Positions 45,353 to 58,192 of a stretch of 64,000 nt of DNA are shown here, in pieces; position 1 is the first letter of the stretch; the number at the start of each line of letters is the position of its first letter. The DNA comes from Unio delphinus (Eukaryota > Mollusca > Bivalvia > Unionida > Unionidae). The position numbers and the translations under genes are program-made. Under the pieces are notes generated by a model. That model searched no databases and was not told where the DNA came from. It saw only the letters and a program-made list of their open reading frames with translations. The stretch is taken from the NCBI GenBank assembly GCA_029339505.1, contig JAQISU010000094.1, positions 10,502,001-10,566,000 on the forward strand, given 5' to 3'.

Positions 45353-46323
45353 CTAGAGAGGGTGAACACACAGACACAAGACACAATTGCACTTAAGTAA
45401 CTTATACGGCTAAGTCTGACTAACAAGCAGTATAGACTTCCTGAGCATTCGGTTTTAGAATGTGTAAATTTAAATTAAACCAGATCTGCATATACGTTGT
45501 ATTTCTCCTTCTAATTTCATTTAATCAGCATAGGGTTTTATATTCAAGCGTGCTATAGGACTTCAAATCTGGTTCTACGTTTTTGGAGTTTGTTGCACAC
45601 TATATACAGACAAATAAATAGCTGACGTCATGCGTCAAGATCGATATACAAGGGTACTTAATATACACTAATCCTTCTACATGCCGTTTTAGCGTACACT
45701 TAATCAAATGGACAAGCGGGTAACAAATAACTTGCATAATATAATCTCTATTTAATCCAATATTGAATCGAAATCTGTAGCCACACGAATTTTTTAGGAT
45801 ATAAAAGCAGTTCTCTGCTGCTTCCTTTTAATATACACCTGTCAAAATACTTCCTATGTTTTCCAACCCAATGTCTATGTGAAAACCGCGATTAAAAGAA
45901 AACCTGATCTGCATCTATGTCTCAGCGGAAATATAACTTATCCTTTTGGTACATTTCTACACATTCAATATAGGGAGAATTTGTGATGACGCAGTAAGGC
46001 ATTAACCCGGTTGTCAAATAGCATTAGAGATGGCTACCAAAATCATATGTGATACATTAATTTCATGCCTTTGAATAATTAATGCACATTTTAAACAAAA
46101 TTTGTTATTTATTTCATATATTGTTTGATTATAATTAAATATTTAAATCATTTTTAAACTAAACACATAAAATAATTGTTAATTATTTCAAGTTCTCATA
46201 AACAAGTAAGAAAAGGAATTTGCTACTCCCCATTATGGACAAAGATTTGTGTAAACATGACGTTAAAAGAAGCGCTTTTAAGACTGAACAAATCTCTGAA
46301 TTTAATACAACTATAGTCTTAAC

Positions 46324-46521
46324 ATGAATTTCAAAGTATTCGGGATTATTTTTTTTTTAAGAATTGGGTTAACGGTGTCAGGTAGAGCACTGGAATTGTG
46401 TTTTTCTCACCGATGCGAAGTTTATGTTCATGACCGCTGTCATATACAATGTATCGTTACAGTCGAACTCAAGAACCAACATAAAGTCTTTAAAAGAACA
46501 CAACATATAGTCAAATGTTAA
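46324..46521 (+). CDS. Possible small secreted Cys-containing peptide, 65 aa
   Basis: The N-terminus is hydrophobic and signal-like (VFGIIFFLRIGLTVSG). The short remainder has five cysteines (LCFSHRC, RCHIQC and a terminal C). That shape would fit a small secreted or antimicrobial-type peptide, but I recognise no family. The cysteine count is odd, and no splice, promoter or polyadenylation context is convincing. It may be chance in AT-rich DNA. Confidence 0.2.
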   Translation: MNFKVFGIIFFLRIGLTVSGRALELCFSHRCEVYVHDRCHIQCIVTVELKNQHKVFKRTQHIVKC

Positions 46522-46794
46522 TTAAATTACGATACATTACAAATTTTATTTTGAAAAATGTGAACTCCAAATTATCTTTTTAATGGATTGAACAGCAATT
46601 TTAAATGTTTTGTCTATCCAGTCACTGATTCTAGATTCTTAATTTATTTTATTTAATACAAAAACGTAGGTATGTGATATAAAACTGGTAAAAGCAAGAA
46701 TTTATTCAGTTCTTTGATGTTTTGATATTTCAAGAAATGATATCTTGCATAATCTGTGTAGAAAGCATGCTTACTTTGCAAATAATTACGACGC

Positions 46795-46796
<2 letters not shown>

Positions 46797-46850
<54 letters not shown>
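46797..46850. repeat. (AT)n microsatellite
   Basis: A 54-bp AT tract. Confidence 0.95.
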
Positions 46851-46852
<2 letters not shown>

Positions 46853-49609
46853 GCAGTCGGCTCAGTGGCTCAGTTAATCGCCAAACCAGGAAAATACACC
46901 ATCGTTTATTTTAAGAGCCTATCAATATAAATAAATTATGATACACTAGTGATTTGTAAAATGTATTAATTTTCAAAAAAAAATTCCACACGTCATCATC
47001 TACAAGTTTTTTTTATTCCTCATTTATATGTACAGAAATACTTGATAATCATGCCCCCCCCCCCTCCAAAAGAAGGTTAGCGACAAAAACTTAATGATTG
47101 ACTTAGTACTTAGTAATTCGTATTTAATCAAACGATGAAACATTTTTAAAAGAATTAAATTCGCATTTCCTACAATTTAATGACATTCCCTTGTTGTCAA
47201 TATCTTAAAAATAGTACGCACAATTACTTGTATAAATTTTAAGTGTTCTCATCCTCCATATGTATATTTCACGCTAAGTTTTAAAAAAAATGGAAAAATA
47301 TTGATACATAGCAATTAAAATCACCCCAGTTTTACTTACCATTTAGTAGAATAATATTTAGGAGAAAATAGACACCGAATAAATCATAAGAATGAATTAT
47401 TTCCGGACTGGCCAAACACACGCACAAACACATACGCTGCCTATTTCTACGCTTTCCACTTATTTTCACTCTTGGTTTCCCCGACTAGCAAATTATATAA
47501 CATAACAGGCCAGGGTCGTAGATTGGTAGACTCATCTGTCTAAGTACAATATGGGAGTCATGCACAAAATTAAACGTATATGGTGTAGTTTTAATCTCTT
47601 GCATGTAGTCGATGGTTAAACGTAAGGAAACCTGAAGGTGTTATGACGATTATTTAGTCGTATTTAATGTATTAGATATTATTGTTTTCACGTATCGGAT
47701 AATAAGCATCAAACAAAATCATACTGCCTCTGAAAAGATTTTCTGAGTCACGAAAAGGTGAGGATGTTAGCCAGCATCAAGTCTCGGCCAAATCACAGAC
47801 CAAGAAACTGTGATACTGCTGCTCAGCTCTTGCCACGCGGAGGCCTCCTCACAAAGAGCCACCCCACCCCTACCCCACCCAACCCACTCTTCATATTTCT
47901 CGTTCTGTCTCCTAATGTTTACTCTTCGTTAGTAACTTCCCTTCAGATAATATTTTTATAATATTAAACCGAAACTGTCATTTTGAAATGCTTTTGGATG
48001 TCGTGATTACGATTCGAAAGTCCTTCAAAACTCGTCATTTATTGTATTAGAAACTATTTTGAAGATCACTTTATGAAACATGTCATTCTTCTTATATGAA
48101 GTCTCTAATCTAAAACTTTTCATTAAGATGTTAACACTATATTGTTATCTTTGCCAGCTCTCAATCACGTGTCTCTGCTCATGGTTGAAACGAGTCTTCA
48201 TGTTGTGGATGGAGTTCGATTGCAGGTACTCTTCTTTTAATGCTCAGGTATACCTCCACATCTATTTAAATACATCTGAGTGTATTTCACACGTATGAAC
48301 CTCTTTAACTTTCCATTCACCTCATTAATTAAGTCCTTGCGCAAATAAACAGTTGGTGTTACCTTAGGTGTCTGTCCTAGTGGCGTAGTTTGTACACTTG
48401 TCGAGTCTTCCTTCGAAGATTTGGTCCAATAAAGAATATTAGATGTTCATTCGAAAATGGTGTTTTGCAGACTTCATATTACAACAATTTAGTATGTCTT
48501 TCTCAGTTTGTTCTCTTAAAACCATATTCCAAGGTGATACTTTTCGGTAGGGTATTAGAATGATCAATGTTGCTATCATGTTATGAAGATATTGTTTATG
48601 ACGCCAACACTCCTGAAACACTTTCTCAGTCAGCTCGTTGATATCCAACTTTCTTAAAAGAGGATCCCAAATTTGAGCACCTTTAGAAGCACTTGCAACC
48701 TCTTTTGAATGCTTATTCTACCCAACACTGAAATATTCTTCTTTTCCAGAATTTGTTATATAACAACGAAATAAGAATTTAATCTATCTTTGTTTGTCAA
48801 CATTCATGCCGTGCTTTGTCGACTAAGAAAGTCTTTGGGTACGAGTTAAGCCTCAAATCAGCTCTGGTTATTCTGCGTCAACTCACCTCTGAGTCAGTTC
48901 GTTTTTCAATATCCATATAATTCATTCCTGAATGTAGGCGAGCACGACATACTTCTGTATAGCAATATATCAAACGAAAAAGTGCGCTTTTTTACGTCCT
49001 CAGTTAATCCTTTGATGACAAAAAAACCAAAGAAATGGATGGGATTCTTAAAAGACAGTTTCTTTATTAGCTTCAAAATACAATTTCATTATCCCGTAGC
49101 ATTTGCAAAGGTAACAATTGATAATGCTGTCCTAATGAAAAGATACTTTGAGATGGAAAATTACTCACTCCAGTTTCAACCTACCGTCTCATTACAAATT
49201 TCAATATTTAAGAGACAGAAAGATTAATACACAGAGATCAAGTGTGATATTTAAAAGAAAAAACAAAGGGAAACCGGCGACCATTTTTAGTTTTCCAAAG
49301 ATGTAAATAAGTTTGATTGGATGACCTAAAGATTTATCCAGATCACAATGAACATAATTTTTTGTCTCGATTAGAAAGTAAACGAACTTATTCTAAGAAA
49401 GACAAAAAATGAAAAGAGAAAGCTTAATGTTGTATATATCTATTTATTTATTTGCAGCATGCAAGGTTTCATAAAATATTTCTTTATCTTTGTTCTTAAA
49501 GGCATTGTTACCAAAAACTTTAAACAGGAGATGGAGAGGATTCAGAGATTGAAACTGATTATGACAAGGTTGGAGGGAAAACAAGACATTGCTAAATACC
49601 AATCATGTT

Positions 49610-49611
49610 AA

Positions 49612-49662
<51 letters not shown>
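49610..49662. repeat. (ATT)n microsatellite
   Basis: A run of ATT units. Confidence 0.95.
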
Positions 49663-49664
<2 letters not shown>

Positions 49665-49859
49665 AGAGTACGAAATGTTATTAGGGTTCAAATACCTAAT
49701 AATAGACATACAAATAGCTGCAAAAATACCAAATTAAATAATTAGCTTTCAGTCAACGAATAACCGCCGGACATACTTAAATATTGGTCTAATTGATAAC
49801 TCTACATATATTAGCCATTCATTATTTTCTTTAATTACACATTTCATCAAATTTTGGGT

Positions 49860-50177
49860 TTAGATTTCGACATTATTGGACGACGACCCTGGATCCCTGG
49901 ATCCCTCGAGGTAAAGAAAACTTGTTAAATGACGCTTTCTAACTATTTTACTAGATTTTTTTCTGTCAAAAGTGGGTTCAAAAATTTCTTTTGACAAGTT
50001 AGACGACGCCCATATGCAAAAATATTTATGAATATGCATCATAATTTCTCTGGGAGAATCCTTGACATTTTCCTGATATTGATCGAACCAATGTTTTTCT
50101 CTTTCCGAAGTTTTAGGTTCATGATCAAAGTTAAACCCTGTTTTGTTTCTATTTGGCCATGTCTTTCCGAACAGCAT
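49860..50177 (-). CDS. Unassigned ORF, possible exon, 105 codons
   Basis: The frame is open further upstream to about 50220, so the ATG at 50177 may not be the start. The product is hydrophilic and looks like real protein (FGKTWPNRNKTGF, REIMMHIHKYFCIWA), with balanced composition unlike the repeat-driven frames nearby. I know no family for it. It lies in the same direction as 50367-51170 and 51266-51529, so the three may be exons or pieces of one gene. Confidence 0.35.
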   Translation of the reverse strand: MLFGKTWPNRNKTGFNFDHEPKTSEREKHWFDQYQENVKDSPREIMMHIHKYFCIWASSNLSKEIFEPTFDRKKSSKIVRKRHLTSFLYLEGSRDPGSSSNNVEI

Positions 50178-50366
50178 CGGATGTTGCCGTAAATATTCGG
50201 CAGCTGCTATATCGTGTGTCTCATTTAGTTAAATAATAATAAAGTTTATCAGAACAGTATTATGATTCCGGATGGATTCGGCAGTCATCATTGCTAAGGC
50301 AAGTGTTCCCTCTACGACTGTATTTTTATTACAGTTGTTTGTTTATGTATTTGAATTAGGTCATGT

Positions 50367-51170
50367 TTACGGACAAAATACTGTAAACAACGTTTGAAAA
50401 AGTCTGTTTGCGTAATCAATTAATCCCTTACAACCATCAGAACCTTGGTTCTTTTCAACCTTGGGAATTGTGTATTTTACAATAGCTCCCTCAGATGGAT
50501 TTTGAGGTTTCTTATTATCATCGTACCAGAGCCACCTCTGCCCTATAACGGCATCAAACTTTATGTAAAAGTCGTAAAGTTTCATTTTGTATATATATTG
50601 TCCATATCTCAGGAATATACAATTTTTTTCTAATTCATTATTCTCTTCGGGTTTCTCTGTAACCCCAAGAGTACCAAATAAATGAATGAATTCCAAATGT
50701 GCATTGATATCATTAAGTTTTAGAACAAATATCTTGTTTTCGTTAAGTGTCCCTTCATAAAGACGCATCACCTGCAACCTCTCTGATCCCTTAATATGTT
50801 TAAATAATTCAAACCTAAGATGTAGCTGAATGTAAACACTGCAAAGAAAATAGTCTGCCTTTATCTTGTCAATCTCAAGATCAATTGATTTGATATTCAT
50901 GTCTCCTGTTTCGATGGTAAAAATATTTTCTGCATTTTTAAACTCCTTGATCTGGTTTCTCTTAAAACTGTGTTGCTCCGAGGATGGGGACAGATAATTG
51001 TCTGTATTCTTATCATTAGGCTGATAAAATAATTTGACGTGTCTTTTAACAAGTGTCACAAATATAAATTCCTCTGAGATCTTTAGATCTTTAAGACAAT
51101 ATTGCTTGTTCAGATAAAACTTCACAACTTTTATGACTTGCGTCTCAATAATACCATTGTTTTCTAACAA
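50367..51170 (-). CDS. Unassigned 267-aa ORF, possible main exon
   Basis: At 267 codons this is the longest open frame in the host part that is not made of simple repeats, in DNA rich in stop codons. The product is soluble, with alternating beta-like and charged segments (ADYFLCSVYIQLHLRFELF, RYGQYIYKMKLYDFYIKFD) and a WLWYDD motif. I find no signal peptide, membrane segment or recognisable domain. It is either part of a host gene with unseen exons or a remnant of a mobile or viral insertion. Frames at 51266-51529 upstream and 49860-50177 downstream share its strand. Confidence 0.4.
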   Translation of the reverse strand: MLENNGIIETQVIKVVKFYLNKQYCLKDLKISEEFIFVTLVKRHVKLFYQPNDKNTDNYLSPSSEQHSFKRNQIKEFKNAENIFTIETGDMNIKSIDLEIDKIKADYFLCSVYIQLHLRFELFKHIKGSERLQVMRLYEGTLNENKIFVLKLNDINAHLEFIHLFGTLGVTEKPEENNELEKNCIFLRYGQYIYKMKLYDFYIKFDAVIGQRWLWYDDNKKPQNPSEGAIVKYTIPKVEKNQGSDGCKGLIDYANRLFQTLFTVFCP

Positions 51171-51265
51171 TTCTTTTGTTTTACCTTTGCATGCGCTATC
51201 TCTACAATTCTATGTTTTGGATGCCTTTTCTTTGTAACACTGTGTTTTGTAGAACCAATCTCCTC

Positions 51266-51529
51266 TCAGTCAACAATATCATTATTTCTACATGTTATAC
51301 CACCAACATTTATACTCTCATGAGGAGGTTCTATGCATTCAGTATTTTCATTTTTCAGAGATAAATGTGTTGCATTTGCATTACGCGCTCTTTTACCTCG
51401 AAAATTTGTTTCATTTTCGTTAGGTCGCTTCGTCTCCATGTTTTCCAAAATATCACACTTCTTCTTCAAGACAGTTTGTTTTAAATTATATCTGATATTT
51501 TCCTTCCCACAATAAATGTAAAGCCCCAA
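51266..51529 (-). CDS. Unassigned ORF, possible upstream exon, 87 codons
   Basis: A Lys/Asn/Glu-rich stretch (KRPNENETNFRGKRARNAN) resembles a nuclear-localisation-type basic segment. It precedes the 267-aa frame on the same strand by 95 bp. No family is recognised and no splice site is certain. Confidence 0.25.
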   Translation of the reverse strand: MGLYIYCGKENIRYNLKQTVLKKKCDILENMETKRPNENETNFRGKRARNANATHLSLKNENTECIEPPHESINVGGITCRNNDIVD

Positions 51530-51680
51530 ATCTGTTCGCTTTGAGAAACGTTAGATTTTGTAACAAACTCCTGTCCTCAAACAAGAATCTTTACAAGTGG
51601 CAAATGACACTGCAGTGTTCAACATATAAACAGTTTCTTTTCTTACTTCACTCTAAAATGCCCCATATGCAGTCCCAAAC

Positions 51681-51774
51681 CTCGACGGTTAATCTTTCTT
51701 GTAGTTACCCCGTATCGCTTGTTTAGCCTTCCCCAAGATGTAGGTCTGTACCGTTAGGAGTGTCACACCTTTTT
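51681..51774 (+). repeat. 95-bp dispersed repeat, copy 2
   Basis: Partner of 29294-29388, in the same orientation. Confidence 0.75.
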
Positions 51775-52142
51775 ATGTTCTCTTGCCAATACAGCCAGTT
51801 TTCCTACAATTGGTTAATGTTATTTGTAATTATTATTGCAAACCTTATATTGTTATTGATGCATTTATTAAGATTGTTGTTTAAATTGTTGATTAGTACT
51901 TCACAGACTAATGAGAGTATGTTGTATTTCACTTAATTGTTTTTATTTACTGGCTATAATTATGTATGAAGGTTAGTTATTAATAAGTTAAACATTTTGA
52001 TAACTAACTTGGTATTCGTTTTACTTACAATATAGCTTAATAATGATTGTTTATGTCAGTACTTTAATGACTAACTCAGGAATATTCTATCACAAGATAT
52101 TGTTTTCAGAAAATAAAAACAATTGAATTTTTAATTTTGTTT

Positions 52143-52208
<66 letters not shown>

Positions 52209-52737
52209 TTATTTTGCCATGTATAGTCTGTTCCATAGTAACTATCTTCTGCGAAGCTTGTGATTTACTCTTGTTAAACATTTCGTCAGTTAAAAATAAA
52301 TTGAATTCAACCAATATCTACATTACCTAATCTGATTTACAATGATTTACAACGTCAATAGTAAGCAATAATATGATCTTGGAGCCGCCTCGGCGAAAAT
52401 CCTAAGTCGTATAAATCAGCATATTGGTGCCGATTAAGAAGGAACCATGCACGACAAGTTATTGGCCATTGCCGAGCTTTCATTGTTCGATGTGGCATTT
52501 ATTTGTAGCAACATACTATTTATATATTTACAAAGCAACCCAAAAAAAATATATAAAAAAATAAAAAAAAACATATTAATATCTTTACAATAATACATAT
52601 ATTTGTTCTATTTTGAAATGAAATTATAATGCAGGTATAAAAACTGACACATGGCAAGATATCTTTAGTATAGACTCCCGTTTTCTTTCTCATTAGGGTA
52701 AACAATGTTACAATTATACATGTTTGAAATACAGTTG

Positions 52738-52796
<59 letters not shown>
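52738..52796. repeat. (AT)n microsatellite
   Basis: A 59-bp AT tract. Confidence 0.95.
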
Positions 52797-52802
<6 letters not shown>

Positions 52803-53354
52803 AACTTATTTTACGAGATTTCTATCACATAAAATAAAAGCATTTTCATATTTTAAAAAAATTTATTCCACATAAGTGAAAATAAATAAAAGAAATACAC
52901 GTTATTATAAACTGTAATCGACTTCATGCTTTTATACAATGACGTCTTCTTATTCCTTTATCAGTGGTTGGTTAAACGGCTATATACGGTATAAACAATA
53001 TATACTTCCTTTATGATTAAATAAAACAGCACCTTGTGAGATATGAACGCTATTTTTAGAGCAAGGAGACCTCTTATGTTTCCGGAAGCGAGGCTTAAAA
53101 TAGGGGTGAAATACCATTATAATAAGTATAACAGTATTAGTCACTACAACCCCCCCCCCCCCCGATGAATTAAATGCTACTATATTCGAAAACATTATCA
53201 TACCCTCAAAGAAAGTGAATTATATATGAGAAAAATATGATAATGTGTATGGTGGTAAATGCAGCGGGAATGGTTGTAGTATTAAAAGATTCGCCAATTT
53301 ATTTCAAATGTCCCGTTAATATATCCAATTTAAATAAAAAGGACCTTGACTGTA

Positions 53355-53406
<52 letters not shown>

Positions 53407-53618
53407 GTTATAGGTATATTTCGATTTGAAAGAAATGTAACAAAATTTGCGCTTTGTAATTATATTTGGAGTCCAAAATATTCGAATTGTTTTAGCAGAC
53501 GAATTTAAAAAGCCGCACATGAGAAGGAAGGAAGGAACTACATCTACAAGCAAATGTACATTAGCTCCTCTACGTATGAAAACATCGTCTTACTCAATGT
53601 AGTGAAGTTCTATAGACT

Positions 53619-53655
<37 letters not shown>

Positions 53656-54326
53656 AGTGTATGATGTGTAAAGAGAAAATAGCACACATATAGTTCACTG
53701 AAATCAACGTACCGACATAATTTTATGTAGCACATGGAAGCCATCACGTCGTTCCAGTGGAATAAATGTCATGCATAAACGGGTACTAATAAATAGACCT
53801 AAAGCGTTCGAGGTGGATACTACTAAGTTTTGAGATTGTGTAATTATTATGTTTTAGAGATAAATGTTAGCATTTTACCACGATTCAGACATTCACCTGC
53901 AATGGATACAGCTTTACACATGACTTGACATTATATGCTATCGTTTCGTACTTGCCCATGTAATATAAAGAATATTTTGGTGGTGGTGGGATTTTCGTTT
54001 CAAACAAAGACATCGTTTTCAATTAATTATCTCATTATTTTTTCTTTAAATTAACGTAATTCATCTTTTAGTCCTTTCCTACCCCAAATCAGAACAATAA
54101 GAAAACTTTATTAATTTATTTTAGGACCGCAACCTCGTTTCCACCCAAAAAGAAATAAAACTAACAAAAACAACAGGAGACAACCAAGTATATTAAATAG
54201 ATGATCCGTAAGACAGATATTTTACGTAATATATTCATTAAAATTAGTGATCCTTTTATGCATTTAGTGGACTCGTTATCAAGAAGTATATTTATGTATC
54301 TAAATTAATTACAGAAATCCATTGGG

Positions 54327-54329
<3 letters not shown>

Positions 54330-54393
<64 letters not shown>

Positions 54394-55392
54394 CCGTGTA
54401 TGGTTATGTTTATATGCTTTATGTGTGATGTGTGTATCAGTGTATAGTTATGTTTATGTGTGATGTGTGTATCAGTGTATGGTTATGTTTATGTGTGATG
54501 TGTGATTCAGTGTATGGTTATGTTTATATGCCTTATATGTGTATCAGTGTATGGTTCTGTTTCTATGCCTTATATTTGTATCAGTGTATGGTTATGTTTA
54601 TATGCTTTATGTGTGAAGTGTGTATCAGTGTATGGTTATGTTTATGTGTGATGTGTGTATCAGTGTATGGTTATGTTTATGTGTGATGTGTGTATCAGTG
54701 TATGGTTATGTTTATATGCCTTATATGTGTATCAGTGTATGGTTCAGTTTCTATGCCTTATATTTGTATCAGTGTATGGTTATGTTTCTATTCTTTATGT
54801 GTGATGTGTGCATCAGTGTATGGTTATGTTTATATGCCTTATATGTGTATCAGTGTATGATTACGTTTATATGCCTTATATGTGTATCAGTGTACGATTA
54901 TGTTTCTATGCCTTATATGTGTATCAGTGTATGGTTATGTTTATATGTCTTATATGTGTATCAGTGTACGATTATGTTTCTATTTATTATATGTGTATCA
55001 GTGTATGGTTCTGTTTATATGAGTTATATGTGTATCAGTGTATGGTTATGTTTATATGCCTTATATGTGTATCAGTGTATGATTATGTTTCTATGCCTTT
55101 TATGTGTATCAGTGTATGGTTATGTTTATATGCCTTATATCTGTATCAGTGTATGATTATGTTTCTATGCCTTATATGTGTATCAGTGTATGGCTCTGTT
55201 TATATATATGCCTTATATGTGTATAAGTGTATGGTTATGTTTATGTGTGATGTGTGTATCAATGTATGGTTATGTTTCTATGCCTTATATGTGTTTCAGT
55301 GTATGGTTATGTTTATATGCTTTATGTGTGATGTGTGTATCAGTGTATGGTTATGTGTCTATGCCTAACATGTGTATCAGTGTAATGTAATG
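54330..55392 (+). repeat. Minisatellite of about 37 bp, nearly 1 kb, seeded by a (GT)n tract
   Basis: After a 60-bp GT tract the unit TGTGTATCAGTGTATGGTTA, followed by TGTTTATATGCCTTATA, is repeated about 27 times with two main variants (TATATGCC and TGTGTGATG types). Because 37 is not a multiple of three and the unit lacks stops, several frames stay open for 170-190 codons. These are artefacts. Confidence 0.9.
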
Positions 55393-56739
55393 TCACTATG
55401 CCTTAAGTATAATGTGCATGCATCTGAATTTCTAAATTACTTATGTTGCAATCGGGATATGCTTTTAGTTCACTGACACACTTCAGAGTTAATGTTCTTT
55501 GTTGTAAAACTCGACGTGAAATAAATATCGTTTGTATTCTATAAATACATGCATACCATCACAAGAAACAAAATTATACCATTTTCTATCTAAATAGACA
55601 TTCCCTTTTTGGGCACGGTACAAATATATAAAGTGACTGAGTCGATCAGCGAGTAATCCTTTTCACGTCGTTACTCAGGTGTACATTAGTATTCACATGC
55701 AAATCAGGACTCATTTCATTGCTGTACCTACTTTAGCGGTGTAAGTATTAGATGTCCTGTGTTTTGAGATCAGGTCCATACTTGGTTAAGAGTTATGGGA
55801 ACAAGACCTCAAGAAGAAACCCCGTTATAACTGACTTAATTACACACATACCAAATAGAGATTATTTCATGAATGGGCTAGAATATGAATCCGTCTGGGT
55901 TGAAAGATGGGCTTACTAAGAGTGATGAATAAGTGCGGACAAAACGTTTTGAGCTATGGGTCATTAATTACTTCTTCCTGTATGTTAAAATATCGTTTTT
56001 CGAAATTAAAGAGGCATTATTTCATGAATAGACTAGTATATAATTCGGTTGGATTGAAAGATGGGCTTATTAAGAACGACGAATGATTGCGGCGAATAAA
56101 ACATCTTTATCTATGGATAATAAAGTAATTCTCTCTGTGTTTAAAAAATCATTGTTTGTCATCCAATGAAAATTAAAAATCAAATGGTTGTATAAATATT
56201 AAGCGTTCCCTTCACCATTTTCCAGTCTCTAGAACGCAAGCGGAAATGGGTTATTTTTTTAATAAAATGATAAATACTGTTAACAACAAGGGAAAATACA
56301 TCTTTTTCCAATTTAAAGTGTCGATATGAGACATCAGTGAAAGGAGGAAATCGTGGTAAGTTGTAACACTTAACAATGCAAACAAAGTTGTATCAAAACA
56401 ATTGTACTCTTAAAATTAAAATCTATATTTCACTTCATTGTTGTAGAAATCCCTATATTACCGCGGAAGGCAACATAGATTCCTATAAAATGCTATGGTT
56501 CAACCAAACTAATGAAATAGTTAAACCAAATTAGTCGCTAGCCGAACCTTGAGGACCAAACTTGTACTCCTGTTATCGCACACTGATAGATATTTCAAAT
56601 TAAAAGGTGAGTTTTCATACATGATATATAAGTCGTATTTTTAAGTTTGAGAAAAGAAGAAAACTCGCAGACTATGTGGTGCATCGCATACTGTCACATG
56701 AACAATGCCTAATGTTCGCCTACTTGGTGCGAGTGCCGT

Positions 56740-56743
<4 letters not shown>

Positions 56744-56819
<76 letters not shown>

Positions 56820-56826
56820 TGTCCAC

Positions 56827-56875
<49 letters not shown>
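56744..56875. repeat. (AT)n ... (GT)n microsatellites
   Basis: An AT tract and a GT tract separated by about 12 bp. Confidence 0.95.
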
Positions 56876-56877
<2 letters not shown>

Positions 56878-57778
56878 TATGGTATATGCCTAATTAAAAA
56901 GTTGATACATTCACAAGAAAAACAACAAGAATTACTCTTAGTCCTAACAAAAAGTACGTGGCATCAGGTAGCCGCCTATACAATAGTAGTTAAATATACA
57001 TGCGACTGATGTATTTCGATGTAGATATTACCACTAATTTTATTGACTGTCTGGTTGTCTTAGAAATATTTACTCCAGTATAAAGCCGTTCATAGGACAG
57101 TTGATACATTTAACACCCTCATGTCAGTACGAAAGCGATGGCACGAAATTATTACATTTATAAGTTGGTATGATTGAGAAGATAAAGCAAGATCAAAGAA
57201 AAAAATATTTAAATTAGGTTTTTTAATTAATAAAACATTTAGAACTATTAAATTCATAATTGAGGAAATTAAAATTGATTTAATAAATAAGAGCATCTAG
57301 AACAAAACGAAAAATCACAAGATTACACGTGCCAAAGTCTAATTAGCGAAACAATGAAGTTTTAGGATAATCTTTTAATCAAATAATGCTTTGACAACGA
57401 TGCAGTTCTACACTAAAAGGTCGTGCAAATAAAGCATATTTTCAGCAAATGTGTATGAACATAATTTACATAGTCCAGCGTAATGGGCGATATCAGTACC
57501 GTTATGTCGAAATGTCACGTGATACAAATATGGCCGCCTCAGTAAAATGTTTGAGAAAATAAAACTACTGTACTGAGTAGATAGCCCTGTAATTAACGTT
57601 TGTACTTCTTGATTAAAAATAGTACAGCCTTTCTTACAATTCAAAATTGGTGCTTTAAGGCATTTTTTCGAAGCTAATTATCGCTAAAGTCCGATACTGG
57701 TTGAAGATACCTTAATTTACAATCTCTGCGTATCCTTCACGAATCATCAAATTGGTGTAAGTGAACAAACATATCAGA

Positions 57779-57779
57779 C

Positions 57780-57821
<42 letters not shown>
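57779..57821. repeat. (GATA)n microsatellite
   Basis: About ten GATA units. Confidence 0.95.
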
Positions 57822-57822
<1 letters not shown>

Positions 57823-58192
57823 AGTTCAAAACAACGATCAAAATTTGGGAAATATAATAAAATATTCATCACTATATGTACTATCAAATATCCTTCACAC
57901 ACACACACACACAAACACACACGCACACACACACACACACTATGAGACTGAAAAAGTGCTCATTTAATAATTATTCGCTCGCGTTATAAATTATTGTATT
58001 ATCAGCTTGTTGTTAGGAAACGTGAGCTCAGGGCAAATTAATTGTAATTCATGCACGAGAAAGAGAGTGAATTGCCCTGCAATTTGGCATTTTCTTTACT
58101 ATAATTGTGTGCGTTGATAAAATATGTGGCATGAATAAATTTACGAGAAAAGTAAAGATATGGCTGACAAATGTTCATTATCTCATTTTCAG

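Larger units (their letters stand above)
45353..49859. other. Host non-coding DNA
   Basis: Diverged copies of 32070-32830 (at 45390-45900) and of 42800-43050 (at 47220-47410) are visible, plus an AT tract (46797-46850) and an (ATT)n tract (49610-49662). A 65-codon frame at 46324-46521 is listed separately. Other frames are not supported. Confidence 0.5.
51775..58181. other. Host non-coding DNA, repeat-rich
   Basis: The stretch holds TC tracts (52147-52204 and 53359-53403), an AT tract (52738-52796), a C homopolymer (about 53150-53163), an AC tract (53622-53655), a GT tract with a large minisatellite (54330-55392), AT/GT tracts (56744-56875), a GATA tract (57779-57821) and an AC tract (57895-57940). 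No coding frame is supported. Confidence 0.5.

Noticed and set aside
54432..55390. Open frames of 70-186 codons with MYQCMVMF-like repeats
   Set aside because: They come from the 37-bp minisatellite, are open in several frames at once and have no gene context.
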